From the NCBI RefSeq assembly GCF_001984175.1, contig NZ_MTQP01000043.1:30313-94312 (forward strand): DNA of 64,000 bases. Reading direction: 5' to 3'. The notes beneath the pieces were generated by a model. The model was not told where the DNA came from and did no database searches. It worked only from the letters and a program-made list of their open reading frames with translations. Position numbers and translations under genes: made by a program. Numbering within the stretch: position 1 is the first letter of the stretch; every line of letters starts with the position of its first letter. This DNA is from Saccharothrix sp. ALI-22-I. GTDB lineage: Bacteria; Actinomycetota; Actinomycetes; Mycobacteriales; Pseudonocardiaceae. Positions 7,867 through 16,449 of the stretch are shown piece after piece.

Positions 7867-8475
7867 GCCGGCACAACCGCCTCGACCGGCGCGTACAGGG
7901 CGTGCTCGGCACCGGTGAGCAACGCCCAGTACCGATCGCCGTAGGACCAGTGCCACCACTCCGTCGGGTAGTTGACCAGCCCGGCGGAGCCGAGCGCCTC
8001 GGCGAGCACCGTCCTGTTGCGACGCGCCTCCGCGTCCACGTCGGCCCCGAACCAGCACGCGCCGTTGCTCTGTTCCGGTGTGGCGTCGACCGCGGTGCCC
8101 ATCCACAACTCGGCGCCGTCAGCGCCGACGAGCGTGAGGTCCACCGCCGCGCTCGCCACGTGCGGCGCCACGGCCACCGGAGCGACGAACCTGCTCGACA
8201 GCCGCTCCAGTTCGACGGCGTCCGCGGACGGGTGAAGCGCCCGCAGCCCACCGGTGTACTCCTCGATGATCGCGCGCTGGGCGGCGAGGCTGCGATGACC
8301 CTCGATCACCTTGAAGTCCACTCCGCACAGCAACGCCGCTCTGGCCTCGATCAGCCGCTCCGCGAGTCCCGACCGCACCAGCACACCCGGCTCGAATGCC
8401 AAGGGGCACCAGTAGATCACCGTTGTCCCGCACATGCACCGCGTGCACCCTCGGATCGGCCAGCAGGATCGTCAT
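7863..8475 (-). pseudogene. VanX-like D-Ala-D-Ala dipeptidase (M15D), frameshifted near its start
   Basis: The protein start MTILLADPRVHAVHVRDNGD is encoded from ATG 8475. Near 8400 the frame shifts by one base to the long frame that carries AFEPGVLVRSGLAERLIEA, VIEGHRSL, HVASAAVDLTL and NYPTEWWHWSYGDRYWAL. The H...D and E-W-W-H residues are the zinc ligands and catalytic Glu of the VanX/DdpX group of D-Ala-D-Ala dipeptidases. These cut D-Ala-D-Ala in the cytoplasm, part of glycopeptide resistance or peptidoglycan recycling. It is translationally coupled to the racemase/ligase chimera, which supports a van-like D-Ala metabolism operon. The frameshift makes it a pseudogene as written; internal starts in the long frame (8435) would lack the N-terminus. 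Confidence 0.7.
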
Positions 8476-8794
8476 GCCCGGCAGGTTAAGGGGACGCCCG
8501 CACGCCGAGAACGCCTCCGGAGAAACTTCCGATGATCTCTGATGACTGTCTTATATGGACAGATCTGAACCCGGCAAAGCAGACACCGCTTCCGATCACC
8601 GGCACCCGCTCGTCATGGCCACGGTATCGACGCTCGGGCCGGCCACTTGGCCGCCGGCGACAGTGCCCCAGTGCGGTCTGCGGCTCGTCGTGAGCAGACG
8701 TCGCGAATGGACGTTGTGAGCAGGCATCGTGCTGCCCGCTGCGGCAGCCTCGACGTCGACCGGACGGGCTGCTCGCCCCCCGGCGGACGACCGG
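8476..8794. other. No recognisable gene (8476-8794)
   Basis: This stretch lies between the VanX-like start and the SOD remnant. It probably carries the promoter of the minus-strand operon. An AT-richer patch around 8535-8565 (tcttatatggacag) is the best candidate. No coding similarity was recognised. Confidence 0.4.
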
Positions 8795-9073
8795 TCAAGT
8801 AACCGGGTCCGGAAGGTGCTGGAAGTGCGGTCCGGAGTCGGCGGGCTTGGGGCCGCACTCCTTGGTGTGCGCGTGGGCGCCGTACTTCCGGTTGGGCTGC
8901 AAGCCGGTCACCTTCAGCATGACCGTCGTCTGCCCGTGCCACGGCATGGACAACACGGCCGCTTCGCGCCCTGCGGCACGGCGGCGTCATAGCTCTGGAG
9001 TTCGCCGGACACGCACATCGGCGGCGCGAACGCAGTGGTGAGGCTCAACGCCACGGCTAGCAACACGGATCAT
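8795..9073 (-). pseudogene. Cu/Zn superoxide dismutase-family secreted protein, broken
   Basis: A start near 9066-9073 encodes a hydrophobic signal (VLLAVALSLTTAFA, from GTG 9066). After a frameshift the minus strand reads PWHGQTTVMLKVTGLQPNRK and YGAHAHTKECG then GPHFQHLPDP, resembling actinobacterial SodC-like proteins (G-A-H-x-H metal ligands and G-P-H-F). The frame stops at 8795, about half way through the domain. Signal peptide and domain are in different frames and the C-terminal metal ligands are absent, so it is a pseudogene. Confidence 0.6.
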
Positions 9074-9199
9074 CCCTTACTTGAAATAGCACTCTGACTG
9101 CGCGTGGTGGTTCGGTCGGGCGGATTCGACCGAACCGGGCGTACCGCCCGACAGCACACCACGGGCTCACGCGCGCCGGCCGGCCACCACGCGCAGTGC

Positions 9200-9690
9200 G
9201 TCAGCGAGTTCGGCGCGCCGCAAGAGCGGCCCCCTCTACTCCGCCAGGCGGACCCTGCACACCGGCGCCGAGCTGCTCACCGACAAGCAGCGCCAACGCC
9301 TGGAGGATCTGTTCGCGGCCGACGAACACGTCGAGGTCGAGGCAACTTGGGGATCTACCAGCGGATGATCACCGCCTACAGCGAACCCGGCCGAACCAAG
9401 GGCCGCGAGCTGATGAGCAAGCTGATCGAATCGGTCAGCCACGGCGTCCCCACCGCACTGGCCGAGGTCATCCCCCTCGGGCAGACACTGAAGAAGCGCG
9501 CCGTCGACGTCCTGGCCTACTTCGACCGCCCCGGCACCTCCAATGGGCCGACCGAGGCGATCAACGGACGCCTCGAACACCTCCGCGGATCCGCCCTCGG
9601 GTTCCGCAACCTGACCAACTACATCGCCAGATCGCTCCTGGAGACCGGCGGGTTCAGACCGCAACTACACCCTCGAATGCGAAGAGCCAC
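9200..9690 (+). pseudogene. ISL3-family transposase C-terminal fragment, frameshifted
   Basis: The sequence reads LHTGAELLTDKQRQRLEDLF and ADEHVEVEATW. Then, after loss of one base near 9350, GIYQRMITAYSEPGRTKGRE, DRPGTSNGPTEAINGRLEHL and RGSALGFRNLTNYIARSL follow. The T-S-N-G-P-T-E-A-I-N-G-R-x-E block with the last catalytic Glu is diagnostic of ISL3 (IS204/IS1001/IS1096) transposases. The first two thirds of the protein are missing. It separates the SOD remnant from an intact kinase gene. Confidence 0.8.
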
Positions 9691-9786
9691 TTTAGAACTG
9701 GTTTCAAGTTGTGGAGGTCTGAGATTGTTGGGTAGGGCGACTAACTCGGTTGTCGCTGGGGTGGCGGGCGGGTTGAATGACTGGCT

Positions 9787-10779
9787 GTGAACCTGGCACA
9801 GGCGGCCGAGCGGCTCGGGTTGGGGCAGTTGCTGGATGCCCCGCTGCTGCTCAAGGATGACGAGCAGAACCCGGTGTGGAAGGCCGTTACCGACTCCGGC
9901 TCATGGGTGGTGAAGATCGCCCAGCCCTGGGGTGACTTCTGGCTGGCCATGGCTGCCCAGGCAGGGGCGCTTGAAGCCGCCGCGTGGGAGATCGGTGTCG
10001 CGATGCCCGAGCCGCAATCGACGACTCTGGGAGAAGCGGGTCTGTGGCGACCGATCGGGGACGGTGTCTACGCCCGTGCGGTGCGCTTCGTCGAGGGCGC
10101 GCATCCGACCGCGCCGACGTCCGAACCGTTGGCGGCATGGGCCGGCGGGCTCGTCGCTGACCTTGCACGGTGCGCGATTCCAGCCGACCCGACCGTCGAT
10201 GGCGACTACCGGTCGAACTCCCGGGAAGAGTGGGAGGAGTGGTTCGCTCAGGCCGAACGCCTCGAGGTCCTCAGTGCCGAGCATGTCCGCATCTTCAAGC
10301 TGTCGGTGGAGCAGGCCGAGGCCATGGTCGAAGATCAACAGGAGTTGTGGCGGTCCAAGTTGGTCATGCATCGCGACATCCGGCACCAGAACGTTCTGAC
10401 CGGCTCCGGTGGACCGGTGCTGTTGGACTTCGACGCCGCTGGGGCGCAGGACCCGTGGTGGGAGCTGGTCTTCACCGCTTTCGGTCTCGCCGGCTTCGAC
10501 CGCCGGTTGGAAGTGCCCGAGCGCCGTATCGTCGAAGCGTGCCTCTCCGGGTATGTCGCTGCGGGAGGGGCAGTCGGGGCGGTCGATGAGTCGGCGTTCA
10601 CCGGTATGTTCGCCGGACGCGTGGGAGCGGCGGCTTGGCAGCTGTGGATGGCCTGCGGCCACCGGGGCGGGAGTCCGGAGTACCAGGCCGGCTTCGCCCA
10701 GACACTCAGGGAGTCGGTGGAGGCGATGGCCATGATGCTTGAGGCCATGCCGACCTGGGCCACTTGGCTCAAGGCGTGA
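9787..10779 (+). CDS. Aminoglycoside-phosphotransferase-like small-molecule kinase
   Basis: 330 residues with a protein-kinase-like fold of the APH/choline kinase group. The catalytic loop is MHRDIRHQNVL (H-x-D-x-x-x-x-N, residues about 194-204), followed by VLLDFDAAGAQDPWWEL, the D-F-D metal-binding motif. The N-terminal lobe has WVVKIAQP, which probably holds the ATP-contacting Lys. Such enzymes phosphorylate hydroxyls of antibiotics or metabolites; the substrate cannot be told from sequence. GTG start, in frame and full length for the family. It stands alone between transposase remnants, so it may be a transferred accessory gene. The C-terminal helical part (residues 230-330) is well preserved. 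Confidence 0.85.
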   Translation: MNLAQAAERLGLGQLLDAPLLLKDDEQNPVWKAVTDSGSWVVKIAQPWGDFWLAMAAQAGALEAAAWEIGVAMPEPQSTTLGEAGLWRPIGDGVYARAVRFVEGAHPTAPTSEPLAAWAGGLVADLARCAIPADPTVDGDYRSNSREEWEEWFAQAERLEVLSAEHVRIFKLSVEQAEAMVEDQQELWRSKLVMHRDIRHQNVLTGSGGPVLLDFDAAGAQDPWWELVFTAFGLAGFDRRLEVPERRIVEACLSGYVAAGGAVGAVDESAFTGMFAGRVGAAAWQLWMACGHRGGSPEYQAGFAQTLRESVEAMAMMLEAMPTWATWLKA

Positions 10780-10789
10780 GCGGGGAACG

Positions 10790-11165
10790 CTGGGCGAGGC
10801 GCCGCCAACAGATGAGGCTTGCGGCGAGTTTGACGAAGCCTTCATGCATGAGCAGGTGGCGGTCCCAGCGGACTGCGAGGCGTTTGAACTGGTGGAGGTG
10901 GGACGATGGACTGTTCGACCACCCAGCGAACCGTGCCGAGTCCGATGATCTCCTTGCGCCCGCGCTGCGGAATGATCGGCTCGATCCGTTTGGAGCGCAG
11001 CCACTCGCGGAAGGCGGCGGAGTCGTAGCCGCCGTCGGCCAGGATGGCATCGGGTCGGCGGCGCGCGGCGGATGCTTCCAGTTGATGCCGGTATAGAGCA
11101 CGAACAGGATGCCCTGCAAGCACTTCCGGTCATCCAACGGCACCGGACCACTTCCGGAGCGGGAC
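10790..11165 (-). pseudogene. IS5-family transposase, internally deleted and frameshifted
   Basis: On the minus strand the start region reads PLDDRKCLQGILFVLYTGIN then W-K-H-P-P, the N-terminal DUF4096-type part of IS5 transposases. After a deletion it continues in another frame with AILADGGYDSAAFREWL, IEPIIPQRGRKE and GTVRWVVEQSI (D-x-G-Y-D and R-W-V-V-E catalytic regions). A third frame carries the end, HLHQFKRLAVRWDRHLLMHE. Dead element, inserted into or next to an aminotransferase gene. Confidence 0.75.
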
Positions 11166-11430
11166 AGCGGGGATCGTGGACGACGAGATTGCGCCGTGCA
11201 CCTCGGCACAGGCGTCGGGGCGTAGCCGGAGGTGAGTCCCTTGGCGGTGGTGATCATGTCGGGCTGGTAGCCGTAGCGCTGCGCGCCGAAGCTGTGGCAG
11301 AGGCGGCCGATCGCGCAGATGACCTCGTCGGACACCAGCAGGACGTCGTGGCGGTCGCAGATTCCCCGACCCGCTGGAAGTAGCCGGGAGGTGGCGGGAT
11401 GGTCAGCGCGCCGGCCACGAGGTCTCCGGC
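11166..11430 (-). pseudogene. Class III (omega) aminotransferase fragment
   Basis: The minus strand reads ALTIPPPPGYFQRV, then, after a one-base shift, CDRHDVLLVSDEVICAIGRL, GAQRYGYQPDMITTAKGLTS and GYAP. This is the PLP-binding core of class III aminotransferases: D-E-V-I with the Asp, and T-x-A-K-G-L-T-S-G-Y with the Schiff-base Lys. Both ends of the gene are missing; the IS5 remnant truncates the 3' side. Only about 85 of an expected about 450 residues remain. Confidence 0.7.
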
Positions 11431-11524
11431 ATCGCGGGTTGGCTTGGTCGCCAACCCATCTACCGGAGACCTCGCCACGTCTCGGCCGACGACACGCCGT
11501 GGCTACCTCATCTTGGCAACACCG

Positions 11525-12946
11525 CTAGACAGTTGTCTGACGCCAACGCTGGTTCGTGCCGCCGGTGCAGGTCCACTGGATGAGGCGGGTCCCGCTGGTC
11601 GTGCTGGACGACGGGACGTCGAGGCACTTGCCGCTGGCGCGGTTGACCAGTGACACGGTGGTCGTGTCGATGGTGCGCACGGTCCACTGCTGGTTGATGC
11701 CGCCGTGGCAGCGCCATTGCAGGACGCTCGCGCCGTTCTCGGTCGAACTGCTGGACACGTCCAAGCAGGAACCGGTGGCCCGGTTGATGACCTCGACGTA
11801 GCCGCCCGGCTTGGCGCGGAGCTGCCAGTGCTGGGACTCCGCAGTCGACGCGGTCGCCTGCTGGACCGCGGACCCCGAGGTGTCCAGCCGCAGGCCGCTG
11901 TGCTGCGCGGTGAAGGTGGCGAACGGCCCCACCCCGCCCGCGGTCTGCACCACAGTGCGGATCGTGCCGTCCGGGTTGTGGTGCAGGCGGTCCATCACGA
12001 CCGACCTCTTGTAGCCACCGCCGCCCTCACGGGCGTTCTTGTGGTACGCGACGTACCACTCACCCTGGTACTGGAAGATCGACTGGTGGTTGGTGCTGAC
12101 GTTGACGTAGTCCAGGAGCACGCCGCGGTAGGTGAACGGGCCCATCGGTGACGAGCCGGTGGCGTAGTGGATCTGGCCGGGCCAGCCGGTCGAGTACGAG
12201 AAGTAGTAGGTGTCGCCGATCTTGTGCAGGTGCGGCGCCTCGCCGTACTGGGTCGCACCGGTCACGCGGACGTCGGTGATCGGCCCGGCCGTGGACACCA
12301 TGTCCGCGCCCAACCGGACCACCTTCGGCGTCCGCGTACCGAAGTACATGTAGGACGAACCGTCGCCGTCGGTGAAGATCATCGGGTCGATCGGCTCGTC
12401 GCCGACGTTGGTGTCGCGGGCGCGGTCCACCAGCGCGCTGCCCCGCGCGTCGGTGAACGGACCCGTCGGTGACGACGAGACCGCCACACCGATCTTGGTC
12501 CGGTCCACGGGGAGGTAGAGGTAGTAGCGGCCGTTGCGCTCCACCGCGCTGGGAGCCCACGCGTACTGGCTCGCCCAGGAGAAGCCCGCGATCGAGAAGA
12601 TGTCGCCGTGGTCGGTCCAGTCCACCAGGTTCGACGACGAGTAGGACCGCCACGACTTCGAATCCCAGTAGGTGCCGCTGTTCGTCTGGTCGTCGGTGAC
12701 GTAGAGGTGCACTCGCCCGTTGAACACGTGCGCGGACGGGTCCGCGATGAAACGGTCGGGGACGATCGGGTTCGCGGCGCTCGCCGACGGCACGCCGATC
12801 ACCATGGAACCCACGAGCGCACCGGCGGTCAGGACGCCGCGAAGGACACTCCGGCTCCCGTGACGACGTTTCCCTACCTCGTGTGCTGGTCGCGCCGCGA
12901 GATCCGGCCGGTCAACGCGTGAAGTCTTGATAGTGATCACTTCCAA
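11525..12946 (-). CDS. Secreted GH43-family glycosidase with C-terminal CBM13
   Basis: 473 residues. A signal peptide (VLRGVLTAGALVGSMVIG, then ASA-A) precedes a five-bladed beta-propeller of GH43. The base Asp is in FIADPSAHVF (near residue 67), the pKa-modulating Asp in DPMIFTDGDGSSYMYFG (near 190) and the acid Glu in YGEAPHLHK (near 236). Residues about 345-473 are a ricin-type CBM13 with three Q-x-W repeats. Likely arabinofuranosidase or xylosidase on plant hemicellulose. The first in-frame ATG (12946) gives an unusually long 33-residue lead before the signal; a 10-bp palindrome, agtgatcact (12932-12941), falls in its first codons, so the true start may lie further in. Stop at 11525 followed by no clear hairpin. 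Confidence 0.88.
   Translation of the reverse strand: MEVITIKTSRVDRPDLAARPAHEVGKRRHGSRSVLRGVLTAGALVGSMVIGVPSASAANPIVPDRFIADPSAHVFNGRVHLYVTDDQTNSGTYWDSKSWRSYSSSNLVDWTDHGDIFSIAGFSWASQYAWAPSAVERNGRYYLYLPVDRTKIGVAVSSSPTGPFTDARGSALVDRARDTNVGDEPIDPMIFTDGDGSSYMYFGTRTPKVVRLGADMVSTAGPITDVRVTGATQYGEAPHLHKIGDTYYFSYSTGWPGQIHYATGSSPMGPFTYRGVLLDYVNVSTNHQSIFQYQGEWYVAYHKNAREGGGGYKRSVVMDRLHHNPDGTIRTVVQTAGGVGPFATFTAQHSGLRLDTSGSAVQQATASTAESQHWQLRAKPGGYVEVINRATGSCLDVSSSSTENGASVLQWRCHGGINQQWTVRTIDTTTVSLVNRASGKCLDVPSSSTTSGTRLIQWTCTGGTNQRWRQTTV
12932..12941. promoter_or_regulatory. Short palindrome at the GH43 5' end
   Basis: agtgatcact is a perfect 10-bp palindrome overlapping the first codons of the longest GH43 reading frame. 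A related sequence, tagtgatcgctaca, occurs at 13847-13860. It may be an operator for this gene, but a 10-bp palindrome is weak evidence. Confidence 0.25.
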
Positions 12947-13089
12947 TCTGCATCGTGTGGGTTTGTGTCCGTTGTGGTCCCGAAGCCGGACTTCAGCCCC
13001 GCGCTCGGCATTGCCACCGCCTCAGGCGCTCGCCGAGCAGCCGCAACGTGTTGCCGCTGCGAGGAACAGCCGGTCGGCCGCGCCACGGC

Positions 13090-13210
13090 GGAATCAGGCC
13101 GCACGGTCAGACGGGCGGCTGCGGCAGGACGGTGAAGCGGCCGTCGGCGCGAGGGCGGCGACCCCCGCGGCCTGCAGCAACCTGCGACGGTTCAAGGGCG
13201 AGGATGACAT
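13090..13210 (-). pseudogene. Orphan Tat signal peptide of a lost secreted protein
   Basis: ATG 13210, preceded by AGGGAGCATC, starts SSSPLNRRRLLQAAGVAALA, a textbook twin-arginine signal (N-R-R-R-L-L-Q). After about 35 residues (APTAASPSC...) the reading frame ends and no domain follows. The rest of the secreted protein, probably another glycosidase, appears to have been deleted. LacI-type palindromes at 13557-13570 and 13687-13704 lie upstream and may have controlled it. Confidence 0.5.
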
Positions 13211-13556
13211 GATGCTCCCTGGATCGGCTGCCGCCGCTGCCACAAACAGCCGCAGGCACACCTTTGTGCTCAAGATGAACCGATTAACGACGGACGTCCG
13301 TGTCGATCGGCGAGGCAGACCGGCGCCCGGTTCCGCGTTTCAGTACGAGGGCGCCGTGACGGTCAGCGTCGGACCGGTCGACGCGGCGGACGCGGGCGTC
13401 ACCCCTGCGGATACCAGCAGTGAGGTGGCGACCGCCCGTGCTCTCGCCAGGGCAGTGGCCCGGTGAGGGGTTCGGCTCACGGCACGGCCGGGGTATCGCA
13501 TGGTCGACAACCTCTCCGTTGGGGTCGCACGCCGTCCGAACCGCCGGGTGGACAGA
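13211..13556. other. No recognisable gene (13211-13556)
   Basis: Short reading frames exist in both directions but none resembles a known family. This is presumably the promoter region and residue of decayed genes between the orphan Tat signal and the LacI-type palindromes. Confidence 0.35.
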
Positions 13557-13570
13557 TGTTATCGCTAACA
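13557..13570. promoter_or_regulatory. LacI-type operator-like site (imperfect)
   Basis: tgttatcgctaaca is a near-palindrome (one mismatched pair) of the same consensus as the perfect sites at 13687-13704 and 59568-59581. It could be a secondary operator of the same regulator. Confidence 0.5.
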
Positions 13571-13686
13571 ATCTGCTTGCGCGGCGAGCCTTGCCCGATC
13601 TTGTGTACGTATGATGTATAGGTAACAGTCGTGTTGGCGCGTTGTCAACAGTCCGACTCCGGACACGTCCACTTAAACGTGTCGCT

Positions 13687-13704
13687 GCTGTTAGCGCTAA
13701 CAGC
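13687..13704. promoter_or_regulatory. Perfect 18-bp LacI-type operator
   Basis: gctgttagcgctaacagc is a perfect palindrome with the T-T-A-G-C-G-C-T-A-A core recognised by LacI-family repressors. The inner 14 bp (tgttagcgctaaca) are identical to a site at 59568-59581 in the leader of the GH27 gene, 46 kb away. It lies upstream of the CBM13 relic and the GH31 alpha-xylosidase (plus strand), and also upstream of the orphan Tat-signal gene (minus strand). Confidence 0.65.
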
Positions 13705-14025
13705 ACTCGGCGACCAGCCGTCGGGCCTCAAGCCGCACCCCTGCTGCGAGCCTCGGCAGCGGTCATGCGATTGCCTCCCGGGTGTCCGCGACGTTCTCGA
13801 CGGCCTGACCGACACCTTGCTGTAGCGACCATTCCAGGAATAGCCGTAGTGATCGCTACAAGAACCAGATAAGTATGATGTATTTTGGCTTTTCGAAGAC
13901 GACCTCGCGTGTTAGCGTGCACAGACCCGAAAGAGTGTGACTCATCTACTCTTGAAGCCCACTTAGATACGACACATCATGCAGGTGGACCGCTTCCCGC
14001 ATCCCTCCCCAGGAGAAGGAGCACC

Positions 14026-14098
14026 GTGGCTCTCCAACGGCACGGCACTGATCGTCTTCACCTGCCAGGGGTCCGGCAACCAGCAGTGGCGGCGCTGA
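14026..14098 (+). pseudogene. CBM13 C-terminal tail remnant
   Basis: After an AGGAGAAGGAGCACC ribosome-site-like sequence, the frame ending at TGA 14096-14098 reads LSNGTALIVFTCQGSGNQQW then RR. This is the last ricin-type repeat of a secreted enzyme. The apparent GTG start is out of frame with it. As elsewhere in this region, start signals and final CBM13 residues remain while the enzyme body is gone. Confidence 0.5.
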
Positions 14099-14103
14099 CC
14101 CAC

Positions 14104-14145
14104 TGATGCCCGGCCGAACCGGAGTTCCGGCTCGGCCGGGCGTCA
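14104..14145 (+). terminator. Long hairpin after CBM13 relic
   Basis: A 14-bp stem (tgatgcccggccga with tcggccgggcgtca, one G-T pair) encloses a smaller ccgga/tccgg stem. It follows the stop by 5 bases and lies 70 bases upstream of the GH31 start. Confidence 0.65.
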
Positions 14146-14215
14146 GCGTTCACCGTCCATATCCGACAGTGGAAGCCGGCACCACGGCGAATTCTTCAGA
14201 AAGGAACGGCGTCTC

Positions 14216-16153
14216 ATGACGGAGGCATTGGAATGGAGCGCACCCGATGTGGTCGTGCGGGTGGAGCCGTGGGGTGCCGACAGCCTGCGGGTGCGGGTGG
14301 CGCGGGACAGCCTGCGTGACGACCTGCCCGGCGCGTTGCTCATCCCGAAGCCACCAGCCGGGGACCCCGTTGTCGGGGAGCGCCGCATCGTCAACGGTGC
14401 GATCACCGCCGAGCTGGACGAGCGGGGGCACCTGCGGTTCGTCGACACCGCGAGCGGTGCCGAGTTGCTGGCGGAGGCTCCGCCGTACATCTGGTGGCCG
14501 GGTCCGCGGCACTTCACCTCCGAAGGGCTTGAGCAGCGCTTCCGCGGCTATCCGGGCGAGCGGTTCTACGGTCTGGGTCAGCACGGGCACGGCAGGCTCG
14601 ACCAGAAGGGCTGTGTGATCGACCTCGTGCAGCGCAACGGCGAGGTCACCATCCCGTTCCTGGTGTCCAGCCGCGGCTACGGCCTGCTGTGGCACAACCC
14701 GGCGATCGGACGGGTCGAGCTCGGCATGGACATCACCCGCTGGGTGGCGCGGGACTCGCACCAGATCGACTACTGGATCACCGCCGGCGACCGTCCCGCC
14801 GACATCCTCGCCCGCTACGCCGAGGCCACCGGGCACACGCCGATGATGCCGGAGTGGGCGGCCGGGTTCTGGCAGAGCAAGCTGCGCTACAAGACGCAGG
14901 ACGAGCTGCTGGCCGTCGCCCGCGAGCACCACGGACGGGGGCTGCCGCTGAGCGTGATCGTCGCGGACTTCTTCCACTGGCCCGCCATGGGCTCCTGGCG
15001 GTTCGACCCGACCTCGTGGCCGGACCCCGGGGCGATGGTGCGGGAGCTGGAGGAGATGGGCGTGCGGCTGATGGTCTCCGTCTGGCCGAACGTCGGTCCC
15101 GGCAGCGAGAACTACGAGCCCATGCGGCGCGCGGGTCTGCTCGTCGGCCGGGCCGGCGGCGGGCTCACCCGGCAGCACTGGCCCGACCCGTCCGGGTACG
15201 TGGAAACGGCCTACGTCGACTCGACCAACCCCGCCGCCCGCCGATATCTGTGGGAACAGGTCGAGCGCAACTACCTCGCGCACGGTGTCAAGGTGTGGTG
15301 GCTGGACGCCTGTGAGCCCGACCTCGCGTCCGGTCTCACCGAGAACACCGTCTACCACGCCGGTCCCGGCCGCGCCGTGACCAACCTCTACCCCCTCCTG
15401 CACGCACAGGGCTTCCACGAGGGGATGCGCGGGGCGGGCGAGGACGAGGTCGTGCTGTTGATCCGGTCGGCGTGGGCGGGCAGCCAGCGGTACGGCGCGG
15501 CCGTGTGGTCCGGTGACGTCGCCAGCACGTTCGACTCGCTCGCCGTGCAGGTCAGGGCCGGGCTGAACATGGCGATGAGCGGTATCCCGTGGTGGAACAG
15601 CGACATCGGTGGTTTCCTCGGCGGCGACCCGGACGACGAGGAGTTCCGCGAGCTGGTGATCCGCTGGTTCCAGTACGCGGTCTTCACCCCGCTGCTGCGC
15701 CTGCACGGCGACCGGGCGCCCAACCAGCCGTTCACCGCCGACATGACCGGAGGACCCAACGAACTGTGGTCCTTCGGCGAGACGGCCTACCCGATCCTGT
15801 GCGACCAACTGCACCTGCGGGAACGGCTCAAACCGTATGTCCTGGACCAGATGCGCGTCGCACACGAGACCGGGCTGCCGCCGATGCGGCCGCTGTTCGT
15901 CGACTTCCCCGACGACGAGCGGGCATGGCAGGTGGAGGACCAGTTCATGTTCGGACCCGACCTGCTGGTCGCACCCGTCACCGAGTACCGCGCACGCTCC
16001 AGGACCGTGTACCTGCCCTCCGGAACGGACTGGACCGACGCGTGGACCGGAACACCCGCCGCCGGCGGGACCACCGTGGACACCACCGCACCCCTCGACC
16101 GCATCCCCGTCTTCGTCCGACAAGGCACCTCACCCATCCCGAACCACACCTGA
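14216..16153 (+). CDS. GH31 alpha-glycosidase, probably alpha-xylosidase
   Basis: 645 residues without a signal peptide, so cytoplasmic. The GH31 catalytic nucleophile is in WWLDACEPD (Asp near 364, the K-x-W-x-L-D form seen in alpha-xylosidases) and the acid/base in AAVWSGDVAST (Asp near 435). Other family blocks are FYGLGQHGHG, WAAGFWQSKLRYKTQDELL, SGIPWWNSDIGGFLGG and FTPLLRLHGDR. It has the N-terminal beta-sandwich, barrel and C-terminal sheet expected, though it is slightly short. Expected role: release of alpha-linked xylose from imported xyloglucan oligosaccharides, matching the GH74, GH42 and GH27 genes around it. AGAAAGGAAC precedes the ATG by about 10 bases. The LacI-type palindrome at 13687 is upstream. 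A long minus-strand frame opposite is a codon-bias shadow. Confidence 0.92.
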   Translation: MTEALEWSAPDVVVRVEPWGADSLRVRVARDSLRDDLPGALLIPKPPAGDPVVGERRIVNGAITAELDERGHLRFVDTASGAELLAEAPPYIWWPGPRHFTSEGLEQRFRGYPGERFYGLGQHGHGRLDQKGCVIDLVQRNGEVTIPFLVSSRGYGLLWHNPAIGRVELGMDITRWVARDSHQIDYWITAGDRPADILARYAEATGHTPMMPEWAAGFWQSKLRYKTQDELLAVAREHHGRGLPLSVIVADFFHWPAMGSWRFDPTSWPDPGAMVRELEEMGVRLMVSVWPNVGPGSENYEPMRRAGLLVGRAGGGLTRQHWPDPSGYVETAYVDSTNPAARRYLWEQVERNYLAHGVKVWWLDACEPDLASGLTENTVYHAGPGRAVTNLYPLLHAQGFHEGMRGAGEDEVVLLIRSAWAGSQRYGAAVWSGDVASTFDSLAVQVRAGLNMAMSGIPWWNSDIGGFLGGDPDDEEFRELVIRWFQYAVFTPLLRLHGDRAPNQPFTADMTGGPNELWSFGETAYPILCDQLHLRERLKPYVLDQMRVAHETGLPPMRPLFVDFPDDERAWQVEDQFMFGPDLLVAPVTEYRARSRTVYLPSGTDWTDAWTGTPAAGGTTVDTTAPLDRIPVFVRQGTSPIPNHT

Positions 16154-16305
16154 CCACGCGGTGAGGCCGGCGGGCGCGGCGCATTCGACCAGGCGGTGGG
16201 CCGGCCGGCGGCGGAGTCGCACCGGCACGGAACCGGCAAACCGGCAGCCAGGGGCGGCACTTCCGCGCGTGATCATCCGAAACCCGGTTTGGCTGGTGTG
16301 TGGCA

Positions 16306-16342
16306 GCGCTCGGGGCCTCTGTTCCGCAGCGGCCCCGAGCGC
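16306..16342 (+). terminator. 12-bp stem terminator after GH31
   Basis: gcgctcggggcc, 13-base loop, ggccccgagcgc: perfect 12-bp arms. It lies 153 bases after the GH31 stop and before the GNAT remnant. Confidence 0.6.
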
Positions 16343-16449
16343 CGGGTGATCACGGGTTGTGGTGTCCGGCGGTGATCCGGTCGCCGTAGACGGGTTCCCG
16401 GCCGTAGCGGTGGGGTGGACGGTCGACCCGCGATCAGCGATGCCCCGGC

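Noticed and set aside
14150..16123. Minus-strand open frame of 657 codons opposite GH31
   Set aside because: The plus strand has all GH31 motifs; the antisense translation has no recognisable domain and typical high-GC antisense composition.
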